In this document: piece after piece, positions 21,956 through 32,592 of the stretch
How positions within the stretch are numbered: the first letter of the stretch is position 1
Layout of the letters: each line of letters opens with the position of its first letter
DNA from: Astrocystis sublimbata
Taxonomy: Eukaryota > Ascomycota > Sordariomycetes > Xylariales > Xylariaceae
NCBI GenBank assembly: GCA_022453515.1
Contig: JAJNNY010000004.1
Coordinates: 62,001 to 126,000, forward strand
Length of the DNA: 64,000 nt
Direction of reading: 5' to 3'
Made by a program: the position numbers and the translations under genes
Notes under the pieces: generated by a model
What the model saw: only the letters and a program-made list of their open reading frames with translations
What the model was told of the DNA's origin: nothing
Database searches by the model: none

Positions 21956-22250
21956 GTACGTAGCTACTTCTCACCCGAAGCGAAGGTCACCTGAGGGTTA
22001 CCTATCTTACTCCGTGATACCCGTCCAATACAACGTCGGGGAAATCATTGAAACCAACAAGCACTGTGTATACCACAGCCCCGAAAACAACGCAATCGAG
22101 TGGATCAGATATGCATTGAAGGATTATGGAGTGAGTATTGACGCGGAGAGCACCCGAGCCTCACAGCATTGCATCTTAAAAAAACAGTGCTCATGCATGA
22201 GGGTCGTTGATGTTAATCAATTGGTCAGAAGAGTTGGGGGCCATGCATGT
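21956..22250 (+). other. Orphan exon-like coding segment between P450 and hydrolase
   Basis: A textbook 3' splice site (ctaacattcttgcag, ending 21955) opens a frame reading YVATSHPKRRSPEGY, then SYSVIPVQYNVGEIIETNK, then AIEWIRYALKDYG. It ends exactly at a strong donor (gtgagt, 22131). A possible acceptor at 22187 (aaaaaacag) continues the frame with CSCMRVVDVNQLVRR. The segment is protein-like, but no start exon or family is recognised. It is most likely the relic of a gene divergent from the P450. Confidence 0.3.
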
Positions 22251-22400
22251 GTAGCAGACCTGCACATGGGTCCATCTAAAACTACTGGACCAGGGCAAAT
22301 GATCACGTTGCTACGTGAACTGCCCTGCCATGATAGATCGGATGAGCTTTGGGGGCGAATTAAGCATATTGCTTGAGCTGGTGTGACTCTAACTTCTTCG

Positions 22401-22425
22401 CCCCCCCCCCCCCCCCCCCCCCCCC
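22401..22425 (+). repeat. Homopolymer C(25) flanked by short inverted arms
   Basis: A run of 25 cytosines is bordered by acttcttcg on the left and cgaagt on the right, about 220 bp upstream of the hydrolase start. The minus strand is G-rich and could form a four-stranded structure. Confidence 0.9.
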
Positions 22426-22646
22426 GAAGTGGGAGGTCTGAGTTACCCAAAAGCGAACAAAGAACACGTAGGGGTTATTCAAATATAAAAAGCTGGGTTT
22501 ATGCTGAGAGAGAGGGTTACTTCACTACTGAGCATCGACTATCTTCCCCCTCTCCAACAAACCCCAAACCCTGCCAATCCTCATCCAAGGCCCCCCTCGG
22601 TCAATCAAAGTTTACCGAGTAGTCGATAATCCAACGTTCAGAAGTT

Positions 22647-23542
22647 ATGTCGTCGACATCGGACATAGCTGTGGTTATCTGCCATGGCAGCTACCACACC
22701 CCGGCACCTTACATGCCGTTGGTAGAGTCGCTGAAAGTCGCAGGCATTGATGCGTACTGCCCTCAGCTCCCTACTGCCGATCTTGCCAAGCTCAACGTCG
22801 GCGATACAAACAATCCCGATTTCGATCGCGGGGCTCCTGAGGAGGGCTACCCTCAGGGCCCTGAAGACATGGACGCCGTTCTGGGCGAACTGAATTCTTT
22901 GATCCTCGAACAGGGCAAAAAAGTCTTGATAATCGGTCATTCGTCCGGAGGCTGGGTCGCGACGGAAGCAGCAAGACCGGAACTCCAGAGAAAGACTCGC
23001 AAAGACCAAGGCCTCACTGGAGGCATAATTGGAATTCTCTACATCGGCGCATTCATCATTCCCGTCGGTGAATCAGTGAACAGCTTCTTCCAGCCAAAAG
23101 ACGGTTCGTTTGTGGTACCACCGTTCTTAGAGTTTCACGTAAGTTATAAGGATACATTTTCGGGATTGCCTTCCGGTGGCTAACGAGCAGATAGAAGCCT
23201 GGTGTTGCTGGGCTAGCAACTCCCAAGAATCCAGAGAACTTCTTCTTCAACGACCTTGACCCAAAGGTGGCACAGCAATATATAGCTGGCCTTACTGCAT
23301 CTCCTATTCTGACCACGAAGCTATCTAACAATGCCTATGCGGCATTGCCATGCGCCTACATGATACTCGAAGGGGATATGACACTTCCAAAAGAATATCA
23401 AGAAAACATGGTGGCTCTTCAGGCCCAGAAGACCGGCGACTTCATTCTGTATCGATGTGCAGCGGGTCATTCGCCTCATCTGAGCTGGATCGACGGCACG
23501 GTCGGGACGATTCAAGAATTCATCAAGAAAATTGAGGGTTGA
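22647..23542 (+). CDS. Alpha/beta hydrolase
   Basis: Exon 1 (22647-23138) and exon 2 (23195-23542) join in phase across a 56-bp intron (gtaagt...agatag), giving 279 residues. The nucleophile elbow GHSSGG places the catalytic Ser near residue 99. The oxyanion/N-terminal HG pair (VVICHGSYHTP) and a C-terminal AAGHSPHLSW with the likely catalytic His are present. There is no signal peptide, so it is probably cytosolic. It resembles the AB-hydrolase group often found in fungal secondary-metabolite clusters (esterase or cyclisation/hydrolysis roles). The substrate cannot be told. The P450 lies on the opposite strand upstream and the UbiA gene follows convergently. Confidence 0.85.
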
Positions 23543-24470
23543 TGTTTGTATCCGAGACACAATTGTGGTGCGCTACACTACAGTTTTGAGCTTGAAGATA
23601 GTGTTAAGAATTGAGACTGAGTAGGTATTTCATCAGGACTTCGGCAGCATAGGATTCCCAAAAAGTCCCTCTTATCAATGTAACCACTTATTGTCTACTG
23701 TGAATTATGCATTCGATGTCACGGAGAAGTGGATTTATACTACGTCCCTAAGATAATACGATCAGGTGATTGGTAGTCCACTTGCTCACGCTTATAACTA
23801 GCTTCTTTCTACACTTAGAAACTTACCTTAGAGATTATCTGAATATAGGTCTACGAGATCCCTTCTAGATACTGCACTGGCTATTCTTCTTATGAGTGAT
23901 CGCGTACCCCCTCACGTGACATTGATTATGAGAATCGTTGTAGTAGGCCCCTGTGGTTTGTTGGTTGGATATTGTCTAGTCATTAAGTAGGTAGGTAATC
24001 ATCGTCCACATAATATTGCCATGGAACCCACACCAAGCGGTTATAGGACCTCGCCTTCCTAGCGTGCCTAGAGCTGATGAAGGAGCCTTATATCGATCTT
24101 TGAACCTGACAAGACGAGTTCCGAAAATAATAGGTGGCTCGGTGCTCGCAGTTGCTATGTGTTGAAGGATATGATTTTGTGTCAACATTCACATTGTATA
24201 TTTAAGTCCTGTCTTCGAGATTACATATCACCTATGTATCTATTCATGAGTCTAGATGTAAGTATTAGACCATATGACCCTGCATAGTTATAGTAATGTC
24301 CCTTGGATGATTATTTGTTGCCATCGATCCAAAAACTCTGCGATACACTGCCCGACCCCTAGGTGGGGTTCTTTGCACATTCTATACTCATTTAGATTGC
24401 CTTGTTTGCTTTCAGAACTGGTCTGTTCCCTGCAGACAGCGTGGCTCATGATTCTTGGCTAAGCTACCAG
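23543..24470. other. Convergent intergenic stretch
   Basis: Between the 3' ends of the hydrolase and UbiA genes, AT-rich DNA with no protein-like frame is seen. It would hold both terminators. Confidence 0.6.
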
Positions 24471-25444
24471 TTACACCATTAGTGGTAGCATATACACAAA
24501 GCAAATCCAAACGTTCCATATGAAGAATGTTGTCTTGTCCCTCACACTGTTGCGGTACATGATAGATCTAAGCCCAACGCACTCCGCCAGGGCCAGACCA
24601 AGTATTCGAGTGGGAAGTGCTGCGCCCCAAAACGACGGACACACAATGCCCCAGATCGACATCCAAATTGCCAGAACCCAACGCGAGGGTGAATCACCAA
24701 GCACGAGAGGTAAAGTTCGTCGACCTCGGAGAGCGTCGCCTTCCTGGTCGGAGAAGTCTTGAGAGTGAACGGTAGTGAAGATAATTGCTGCAATTATTCC
24801 AAGCCAGGATAAAAGGTAGAATGAATGGTATAACGCCAGAGTCACATCAAGGGCAACCTCCATAGCCCCCGACAAGAAACAAATATACCCAAGAGCGTTG
24901 ATACCACTCCGAATCACGGGTTCATCATCTGCACCACCGAAACGATTATACCACATTCCCAGGAATACCAGGCAGAGGCTCTGGCGCAGTCCTCCCGATA
25001 AAGAGCTGAAGAATTGAGCAACGGCGTAGAAGACAACCATGAGGATATGTGCTTGGGGGCGGCTTAAACGGCCACTTGGTAGCGGGCGCCAAGGCTTGTT
25101 GATCGAGTCCTCCGCAATGGACAAGGGTGAGGCTTGGTTGTTGATTGCAAAAGGCATGAGGTTGATGAGAACCCAGAAGAGAACGATTGGGGCTCTGAGC
25201 AGAACAGCCCCATGTTTGACCGAGGTCATGAAAATATTGGGATGCTGAGAAGCTGCTAATGCATTCGCAACACCAAAAATAGTACTGGGGAAAACGATGG
25301 TCTTCAGATCGCTTGACACGAAAAGACCCAGTGTCTGTACATGAAACGTGATATTTCCAATGAACTTAATTGTGGCTGAATTGGGTAGATGAGCCCAGAT
25401 GGTTATGAGCAAGTAACGCGGTTATACATAAGAGCGAGCATCAT
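24471..25444 (-). CDS. UbiA-family membrane prenyltransferase / UbiA-type terpene cyclase
   Basis: The main exon (25364-24471) encodes 297 residues with many membrane helices. The first Asp/Glu-rich motif is INNQASPLSIAEDSINKPWR (about residues 83-102). The second is HSQDFSDQEGD (about 209-219) followed by GRRTLPL. These are the two metal/diphosphate-binding sites of the UbiA superfamily. The main exon has no in-frame ATG near its start. A 27-bp first exon (25444-25418, MMLALMYNR) with a 53-bp intron (gttact...aattaag) supplies one in phase; this start is provisional. The INKPWRPLPSGRL wording is typical of a fungal subgroup that includes the UbiA-type sesquiterpene cyclase of fumagillin biosynthesis, so a cyclase or an aromatic prenyltransferase are both possible. 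As the only prenyl-diphosphate enzyme here, it is the likely core of the cluster. Confidence 0.8.
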
Positions 25445-25966
25445 AATCTTCTTGTATACGGATCGCTTTAAGTGTGAACTTTGTCTATTGCGGCTTCAAC
25501 TTGCGTGAGTAAAACAGGCTACGGGTGTAACAGCAACAACATTGCATTGTTGTCTTGGCGGCACACAAGGACCGCTGCATCATAACATAACATGGCATGA
25601 TTATGCATGTCAATTCTCACTACCACCAAGATGATGTCCCCGACGTAGTATTGTCTAAAATTAGAGGCGTACAGTACGAGTTACGGAAGTCCTTGATGAC
25701 GCGGACGGCGTGATCGAGTCCTGCATGACTTGGTGCATATCCCGAAGTGTCAATACAACAGCAACAACACCTTCCTAGCAAGGGTAGGCTACGGTCTCCC
25801 TCCACCAGATCAGATAGAATGACTTATTCGTTTACCCCTCACATCATTTTCACTTCATCTGTTCATTGTTCCTCGCAATCTCACCATTCATACGAACTGG
25901 CAACAGCCACTGATTATCAACTATTACACTTTCCCTTCAGACATCTCATAGCGATTGTTTTCCAAA

Positions 25967-27247
25967 ATGCTTGCCCCACAGCATGTTGCTTGGATCGCAA
26001 CCGCAGCAATCCTGTTCCCACTAAGTGCAATGGCCGTAGGCCTAAGAGTGCTTGCTACCTATAAACGAGGTGCATCGATGAAACTACACGACTACCTCGT
26101 CTTTCTAAGTTTCCTGGCATTGATAGGTTATGTCTCCGACGTCTCTGTGGGTAAGAAGTTTGACCTTCACTGCTGGTGAGAACATTAGCTAAGCCACTCT
26201 GAAGGGGTTGTCCACGGAGGCTATGGCATTCACGCGACAGATCTGCCTCTAGAGACTCTTTTCACTGGTTTGAAGGTTAGTTATTATCGAAAACTACTTT
26301 GTGAAAGGATAGTGCAGATTGTTGATCTTCCTGCTTCTAGACCTTTTGGATCTCGGAGTGGTTTTGGGCAACCGGAGTGGCCTCATTCCGCCTCGCCATT
26401 CTTCTTCTCTACATTGAAATTTTCCAAACGAGGTCATTCCGTTTGATCGCGAAAGGCACCGCCCTTATTGTGATCCTTTATTGGGTGGCATGCATTATTA
26501 CAATATCTGTGCTTTGCCTTCCAGTGGAGTTTAACTGGGACAGATCCTTGAACGGGACCTGTGGAAATGTGTTTGCAATTGAGGTATTCTCTGGCGCCTT
26601 TAATATGGTTTTGGACATCTGGGTCGTCTTCCTCCCACTGCCCACTATCTGGAAACTACAGCTGGCACCTCAGAAAAAGCTGGCTGTTTCCGCCTCATTC
26701 GCATTAGGCCTTGGGTGAGTGCTAGATATTCCATCGGATTCGGTGATCCAGTACCATTGACCAGAGCGCGTATAGGACTGCTGGAGTGAATCTCGGCCGC
26801 TTGATTCAGACAATTCAATGCCCAGTTGAGGACATTTCGTTTTGTGTGCTTAATAGCTCGATTCTCGTGACAGCTGAAATAACCGGAGGGCTTCTTGTCG
26901 CTTGCGTGCCCACGTACGGTGTCCTACTCTTTCGCAATGCTAAGGGTAACTCTTCGACCCCGCAGAAAGACTCAGGGGGCATCATACGCACTATCGGGCA
27001 GATCAGTCTGCGGCCGAGAAAGAAAGGATCAATGACTCTTGATGACAGTTTGATGTCTCAGAATGATCTTCAGTGGAGGGATGAAGAATTTGTCAACTCC
27101 CTGGCTATGACACCGAATGACATGGGCCATCAAACCGAGATCGACACAACAGAGGCCAAAGTTCAATCGGCCAAATATTGGAATCTGGGGACCCATGAGC
27201 GCGAAGGGATAACGCGTAAGGTGGAATATCATGTGAGGGACTCTTGA
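25967..27247 (+). CDS. Fungal rhodopsin-like seven-transmembrane protein
   Basis: Exons 25967-26150, 26205-26275, 26341-26714 and 26776-27247 join in phase across introns of 54, 65 and 61 bp, giving 366 residues. The N-terminus is the first membrane helix (HVAWIATAAILFPLSAMAVG). LRVLATYKRGASMKLHDYLV is the short loop typical of the fungal rhodopsin-like/PTH11-related integral membrane family. Further motifs are GGYGIHA, FWATGVASFRLAILLLYIEI, the CLPVEFNWD and GTCGN cysteines, and DIWVVFLPLPTIWKL. A roughly 100-residue hydrophilic C-terminal tail follows. Members are plasma-membrane proteins of mostly unknown ligand, some acting as signalling receptors. Its position inside an enzyme cluster could mean sensing or transport of the product; this is inference only. 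Confidence 0.85.
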
Positions 27248-27991
27248 ATACAAGTCTGAAATGGTACCTATGTGACACACCATTGGGCCATCCCTACAAT
27301 TTGGCATATATAATGACTTAGATCAGCTCACTATGTAGTAACACACGGGCATGACCTAACATCCTGATTGCCTAGGTACCTAGTTACCAACCCGATTGCC
27401 TCTGCCAACAATTCCATCTGCAAATCCATTACTGTAGCTATGCGAGTGGGTCACCCCTTAGGCCCTCTATTAATTGACGATAGAAGCCTGTAGCCAAGCA
27501 TGGCTGCTGTGAGGGTAGGCACAGCCGCACAGGTTGAAGGGCAGGAGCCAGGCTACGTCAGTCAGGTAACCTACCTTATGTACAAAACTCCAGGGCCCTT
27601 GGGCTTCCACCCTTCTTTTCATTCCTTCTGCAGAGACACACAGAATACAGAATCAGGTCTCCCATCCACCTTTGTGGTACCACTCCCAGTGGTACGAGGC
27701 CTTTGTGTATACGCGAGCCCTGACAGCTGCATCCCTCCAGTCGGTACCTACCTAGTCTACCAGACCCGCGGGTGCAAAAGTTGATTGGCCGCTTCTCAGG
27801 TGTAAATAGGTGGGAAGGGCAGCCAAGAAAAGTTGCACCCATGTGGCCAGGTAGTAGGTATGTAGACCACCGTTTCTTTCTATGATACTGAATATGGGCT
27901 TCACATATATTAGGCACAAGTTGTGAGAGCTTGTCACTCGGGCGTGATGTAATTATGACTATCCAACAACAGTCCCTATGAAAAGTTCAAG
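27248..27991. other. Convergent intergenic stretch
   Basis: The stretch between the 3' ends of the 7-TM and FAD-oxidase genes holds palindromic TAGG/CCTA tracts (27375-27390, 27741-27757). No gene is seen. Confidence 0.6.
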
Positions 27992-29743
27992 TTATAGCAA
28001 TTTCTCCGTTCGTGGCAGTTTCTTGCACAATCTTCCATCCAATTCTTGTGTCCAACGATCACTGTTAACGCCCCCAAGGGCGTAGAACAAGTCTTTTGGG
28101 TCGTATTTAGACTTGATATGGCTTAGTTTACTGTAGTGTGCCCCATAGAAAACCTTTTGCCAATGAGGCTGCTGAAAATCTGCCTCATTGAGGTAGGCCG
28201 CTCCGCAGGGTGTTAGAGACTCCAGCTCAGGCACCAAATCATTTGTGATTTGACCGATGCTCTTAAGATTTGCATTCCAATCTAAATAGTTGAATTCGTT
28301 GGCTACCACAGCGTCCATCACAGAATCCCTCCAGTACGGATTCGCAGCAATCGCATCTCGGTCATGTCGTGACACGTTGAATGAAACTCCTGAGAATAGA
28401 GCTCCTCTGCTGGTGATATGTCGGATGGCTGCAGTCAATGTGCCACTACTGGGCTCGACAACAGATCGCGGGATCAGTCGTCCCCCAATGTTGAGCTCGG
28501 ACACATTGACGGCCGGTTGGACTAAAAAGCCTTCGAGATAGCTGGCGTGTAATTTGGAATTGTGCGTGTAATTCAACTTCAGACCATCCAGCGATTTCAA
28601 TACTGGACGTAAGAGTAAGTTGAGATCGGATTCAGCGAGACCAGGGCCGAAAATCGGTGATAATGTGAACGTTTGAGCTGAAATGAACCAGATAGCAACG
28701 GCGCCAGCATCATTCATAGCTGGGACTTGCTTTGTAAAGGAGTCAATAACCTCATAAAATGAATCTATCATCTTTTCGGAGGCATTGTTGGGGATCGAAA
28801 ACGTCAAATCGGCTGTGGACAAAGTCATAGGCTGGTGTGCCTTAACTGTCACGGACAAAACAGCAGCGAACGTTCCACCGCCTCCACCGCATAATGCCCA
28901 GTACAAGTCATCATACTGCGAATCGGGAGAGGCTGTCACAACTTCCTGTGTAGCTAGAACCACTTCCCATTCCAGCACTTGGTCAGCAGCCAGCCCCAGC
29001 CGTGAAGCCAAAGGCCCGTGGCCTCCCCCTTGGGTATAGCCACCGACCAAACCAACTGTGGGCTGATTGCCTGTCACAACAAGGAGACCAACTGAATCTG
29101 CGTATTCGAGGGCTTCATATGCTAGTATCCCGGCACCAAACTCGAATACTGATCCGTTATAGTGAGCTGATGAGTAGTTTTTGAGCTTCTGCTTTTTGAG
29201 ATGCAAGGTCCAGAGAGCTAGGCTTCCGGCCCCTGTTGACTTTCCGTTGTAATCATGGCCTGTGTTCCGGATGACTAGGCGTATGTTGTGGTCTGTGGCG
29301 AACTTCAATGTTTTTTGATAGTCTTGTTCACATGTAGCGTTGACTACAAATCGTGGATAGTTGCCTATTGTACATGGGGTCGACCGGTCTAGGAAAGGGT
29401 TGCAAGAGTTGTTCATAAAGAATGGTGCCATGGTTGATGACGCACTTTTGATATGGGTCTCTGGATAGAACCAATCATTCTGGAGAGATGTGCATTGCTT
29501 TGGGTCGTATCCAGTTACGGTGTAGTCGTGGCAAGGGGAAGCGATGGGGATGGTCTCGATCAATTTGCCTCCTAGTGATGCGTTGAACGCATTCCAGGAT
29601 TCTGCTGACGGCCAACAGTCATCGCCAGGGAAGCACCGGCAACTACTCTCCCATTCATTGCCAGTTGTGTTGTTTTGGGCATTCGTGGCAGCCCAAAGAA
29701 GTCCGTAAACACCGAGATGAAGGAATGAGACGTTCAACATCAT
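27992..29743 (-). CDS. Secreted BBE-type FAD-linked oxidase
   Basis: An intronless frame of 583 codons starts at the ATG at 29743. A signal peptide (MMLNVSFLHLGVYGLLWAAT) precedes a Cys-rich N-terminus (CRCFPGDDCWP). The FAD-binding type-4 domain follows: NYPRFVVNATC, then RNTGHDYNGKSTG with His163 as the expected covalent FAD attachment residue. Next come GGYTQGGGHGPL (His in place of the second cysteine used by bicovalent berberine-bridge enzymes) and LYWALCGGGGGTFA. The C-terminal BBE motif region is YLNEADFQQPHWQKVFYG with YDPKDLFYALGGV. There are many N-glycosylation sequons. Such enzymes oxidise alcohols, amines or C-H bonds in fungal natural-product pathways and release H2O2. The substrate is unknown. 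Confidence 0.9.
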   Translation of the reverse strand: MMLNVSFLHLGVYGLLWAATNAQNNTTGNEWESSCRCFPGDDCWPSAESWNAFNASLGGKLIETIPIASPCHDYTVTGYDPKQCTSLQNDWFYPETHIKSASSTMAPFFMNNSCNPFLDRSTPCTIGNYPRFVVNATCEQDYQKTLKFATDHNIRLVIRNTGHDYNGKSTGAGSLALWTLHLKKQKLKNYSSAHYNGSVFEFGAGILAYEALEYADSVGLLVVTGNQPTVGLVGGYTQGGGHGPLASRLGLAADQVLEWEVVLATQEVVTASPDSQYDDLYWALCGGGGGTFAAVLSVTVKAHQPMTLSTADLTFSIPNNASEKMIDSFYEVIDSFTKQVPAMNDAGAVAIWFISAQTFTLSPIFGPGLAESDLNLLLRPVLKSLDGLKLNYTHNSKLHASYLEGFLVQPAVNVSELNIGGRLIPRSVVEPSSGTLTAAIRHITSRGALFSGVSFNVSRHDRDAIAANPYWRDSVMDAVVANEFNYLDWNANLKSIGQITNDLVPELESLTPCGAAYLNEADFQQPHWQKVFYGAHYSKLSHIKSKYDPKDLFYALGGVNSDRWTQELDGRLCKKLPRTEKLL

Positions 29744-30900
29744 AGCTCAGGAATGCAGAGAAGAGCACGAGATTCAGAGATGACCACGTTGGGGGATTAT
29801 TCCGTGAAGATCGACTGGGAATAGAATTCGAACTTCGAACTTCGAAGCATTGAAGTTATGAATCCTAGCTCCGTTCTACTTATTCTCTACCAACTTGCAC
29901 CACATCGAGAACAGGCAAGTTGTTCTAACTGAATGATATATTTAGACACTCGGCATCCTTCCATGCACAAGAAACAAGATACACTCCCTTAATCCGCACT
30001 TAAATTTCTCGCACATAGCCCAATTATGGCGCAGTTACTATGTAGGATTCCGTTGGTAAACAGCAGTCCTTTGAACTCAGCCATGCTTAGGCTCGGAAAC
30101 ATAAAAAGCGGTATTTTCTCTCTCGGAATTTGTTGGGCCAATCGCAGCAAAGACGCACCATATTGCCACAGCCCAGATTCAAGACACTGTGAACATGACT
30201 GCAGTCCTGCAGATGTCAACGCGAGTCCACATTCGATGGAGAGTCGGGGAGCAAGACAAATTGCCGACTTGCGATGTGTGAGCAGCAGCACACAGTGTGA
30301 GTGAGGATACAGGATCCACGAGGTGGTAAAAGTCGGCTCAGATCATGAATGTTGCATTCTTTGCCGTAGACATACATCCGTTGAGGAAGAAATAACTCAT
30401 CGAGACCGCCACTGGTGCCGGAGTCAGCTTCGTGAACAAGTCTCTTGTAAGTGGTAACGAGCAAGTGGGCCCCTTACATGCAGTTGGATTACGCTGCAGC
30501 TGCCAGCCTGCCTCTTGTCTCTTGTCTCTTGGCATTGGTTCAGAGTCTTAAAAGGACATCCTCATGATCCGTGTCAGATACACTATCGGCCACTCGCTTG
30601 ATCCACAATTGCAACCCCCGAAAGTCCCGTGCATCACCAAGTTGCATCTTGTACGACACTCCTTCCATACAGTTTTAGGCACCAGCGAGCAATCTTGCCG
30701 CGTCAAATCTTTCATGCCTGCCTTGAAATCCCAAAGACTAGGTAGCCACCGGTATGATCATGTCAGGCATCTCCATATAAAAGTATAATGTTTTCTTTGG
30801 GCGGCTGCTGTATCGACTAGACGTGCTGAGCATCCTAACCCCTGTGGGATTGTTTGTCTCTCGTGACAAGTCACCGAATCACCCCCTGCCCTATCCAAAG
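29744..30900. other. Divergent promoter region between FAD oxidase and reductase
   Basis: About 1.16 kb separates two divergently transcribed starts. The first bases upstream of the oxidase include repeated aattcgaacttcgaacttcg (29824-29844). No gene is supported. Shared divergent promoters are common in co-regulated clusters, but no known factor site is claimed here. Confidence 0.5.
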
Positions 30901-31962
30901 ATGACTGAAGAAGGATGTGCCGCTACTAAGGTACCATGCATGGAATTGAATGATGGAAGGACAATGCCAATGGTAGGTGCCCTACCCCCATTGTCAACTT
31001 CACGACTGAGAATAATCTGCTAGATTGCATATGGTTTGGGATCAGCAAACATGCATCTCAAACATGAAGATGTAGTCAAGGCTACCAAAACTGCCATTCA
31101 AAATGGATTCTACCATCTAGATGGAGCTGAAGGTTTGTTGCCTATCTGTGAACAGTCTTGGCTGTGACTGATTGGCAACCCTCTTAGCGTATGGCAACGA
31201 ACTCGCTCTTGGTCAGGCCATTCAAGAATCTGGTGTCCCGCGGCATAAATTTTTCATCACGACGAAGGTGCTTGGGACTCCAGGCCAAGATATCCAGGCC
31301 TCTTTTGATTCATCTTTACAGAAAATAGGCCTAAACTATGTTGACCTGTTTCTTATCCATGTACCATTTTTGGCTCCCAACGAACTCCATTCGATGTGGA
31401 AAGTTATGGAAAACATCAAAGCTTCAGGCAAAGCCTTATCGATCGGGGTTTCCAACTTCTTGCAAGGCCATCTTGAGGATATCCTTCAGGTTGCTACAAT
31501 CACGCCAGCCGTCAATCAAATCGAATATCATCCATATCTGCAGCATGGTACTCTGGTCAAGTTTTGCCAAGAACACGGTATAGCTGTGTCAGCATATAGT
31601 ACTTTGACAGCAATTACAAAAGCAGGTCCAGGCCCAGTTGATGACACATATACTACGCTGGCCTAAAAACATCGAGTCACGAAAGGAGAAATTGCGATCC
31701 GGTGGTGTATAGACCAAAACATTGCTGTTATTACCACCAGCTCGAGTGTCCAGCGCCTCCAAAGCTTGTTGAACAACGTGTTCACCATCGAGCTCTTGCA
31801 GGATGAGGTAAGGCAGATTTCAGATCTAGGCAATGAGAAGCACTACCGCGTGCTGTATACCAGTGAGTCATGGAGAACCCCCTACTTAGGGTCCTAGGTA
31901 GTGGAATGACACGCATTGGCTGACTGCGTGCAGAATATTTCTCGGAAGATGATCGAAGCTAA
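30901..31962 (+). pseudogene. Aldo-keto reductase with one in-frame stop
   Basis: Exons 30901-30972, 31024-31132, 31188-31862 and 31934-31962 join in phase. The conceptual 294-codon frame is an aldo-keto reductase. Asp57 (HLDGAE), Tyr62 (AYGNE), Lys87 (FITTKVLG) and His118 (LFLIHVPF) form the catalytic tetrad. GVSNF, NQIEYHPYLQ and the C-terminal cofactor segment (GEIAIRWCIDQ, ITTSSSVQRLQSL) are also present. A single TAA at 31664-31666 (codon about 220, between YTTLA and KHRVTKGE) interrupts it, while everything downstream, including the last intron, is intact. A CAA-to-TAA transition would explain it. It is either a recent pseudogene, a sequence error, or a truncated product lacking the NADP(H) clamp. 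The intact version would reduce carbonyls in the cytosol. Confidence 0.75.
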
Positions 31963-32592
31963 GTGAATGGAATGGTTGTACAGATGGCATGTGGCAGACC
32001 GACTGAACTCGTCAATCATGGGATCGTTCCTTGTTAACATAGAGGACATCTCCTAATTATATGGTAAATAGCTTCAATGAGTAATTAAACATAAACTCCC
32101 TAGGCACCTTTTGCATGCTTCTATACGCTGTGACAGGGTTCATTCCACAAAAATACATGTTTTCCTAGCGGAATATCTGCTGCCCAATGCATATATTGTG
32201 GAACGTTTCCGGTGAAGGTTGTCGGTCACTACGCACCTAGATAGTAATACTGTGCCGTGGGGGCCAAGGTATATCTCCTGCTCTGCAATCGTGATTCGCT
32301 GGACTAGTGGTACTTCTTCCCGACCCCAACCCAGCTCCAAAAGGGAGGGATTTTCGTGGAGTTGTGACGCCACCCTTAATACCTAGACACGACATCTAAG
32401 TTCGAACATCCATGATTATCTCGGGCTCTGCAAAAGCCATTCGTTCCCATAGGTTTGCACTTACCCATCTTCACACTTTGCTATGCTTTATTGATTGACG
32501 TACTTATCTTCTTACCGATCCCCTACCAAAAACCGTTCACCATTTTCATTGAATTCTTTTGAGAAGACATCACATGATCTGAACCAATTATC
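31963..32592. other. Intergenic stretch between reductase and methyltransferase
   Basis: Same-direction genes are separated by about 630 bp. No protein-like frame or recognised site is seen. Confidence 0.6.

Noticed and set aside
31620..31690. An intron removing the in-frame stop of the aldo-keto reductase
   Set aside because: The only gt...ag pair that removes it (gttgat...cgaaag) would not keep the reading frame.
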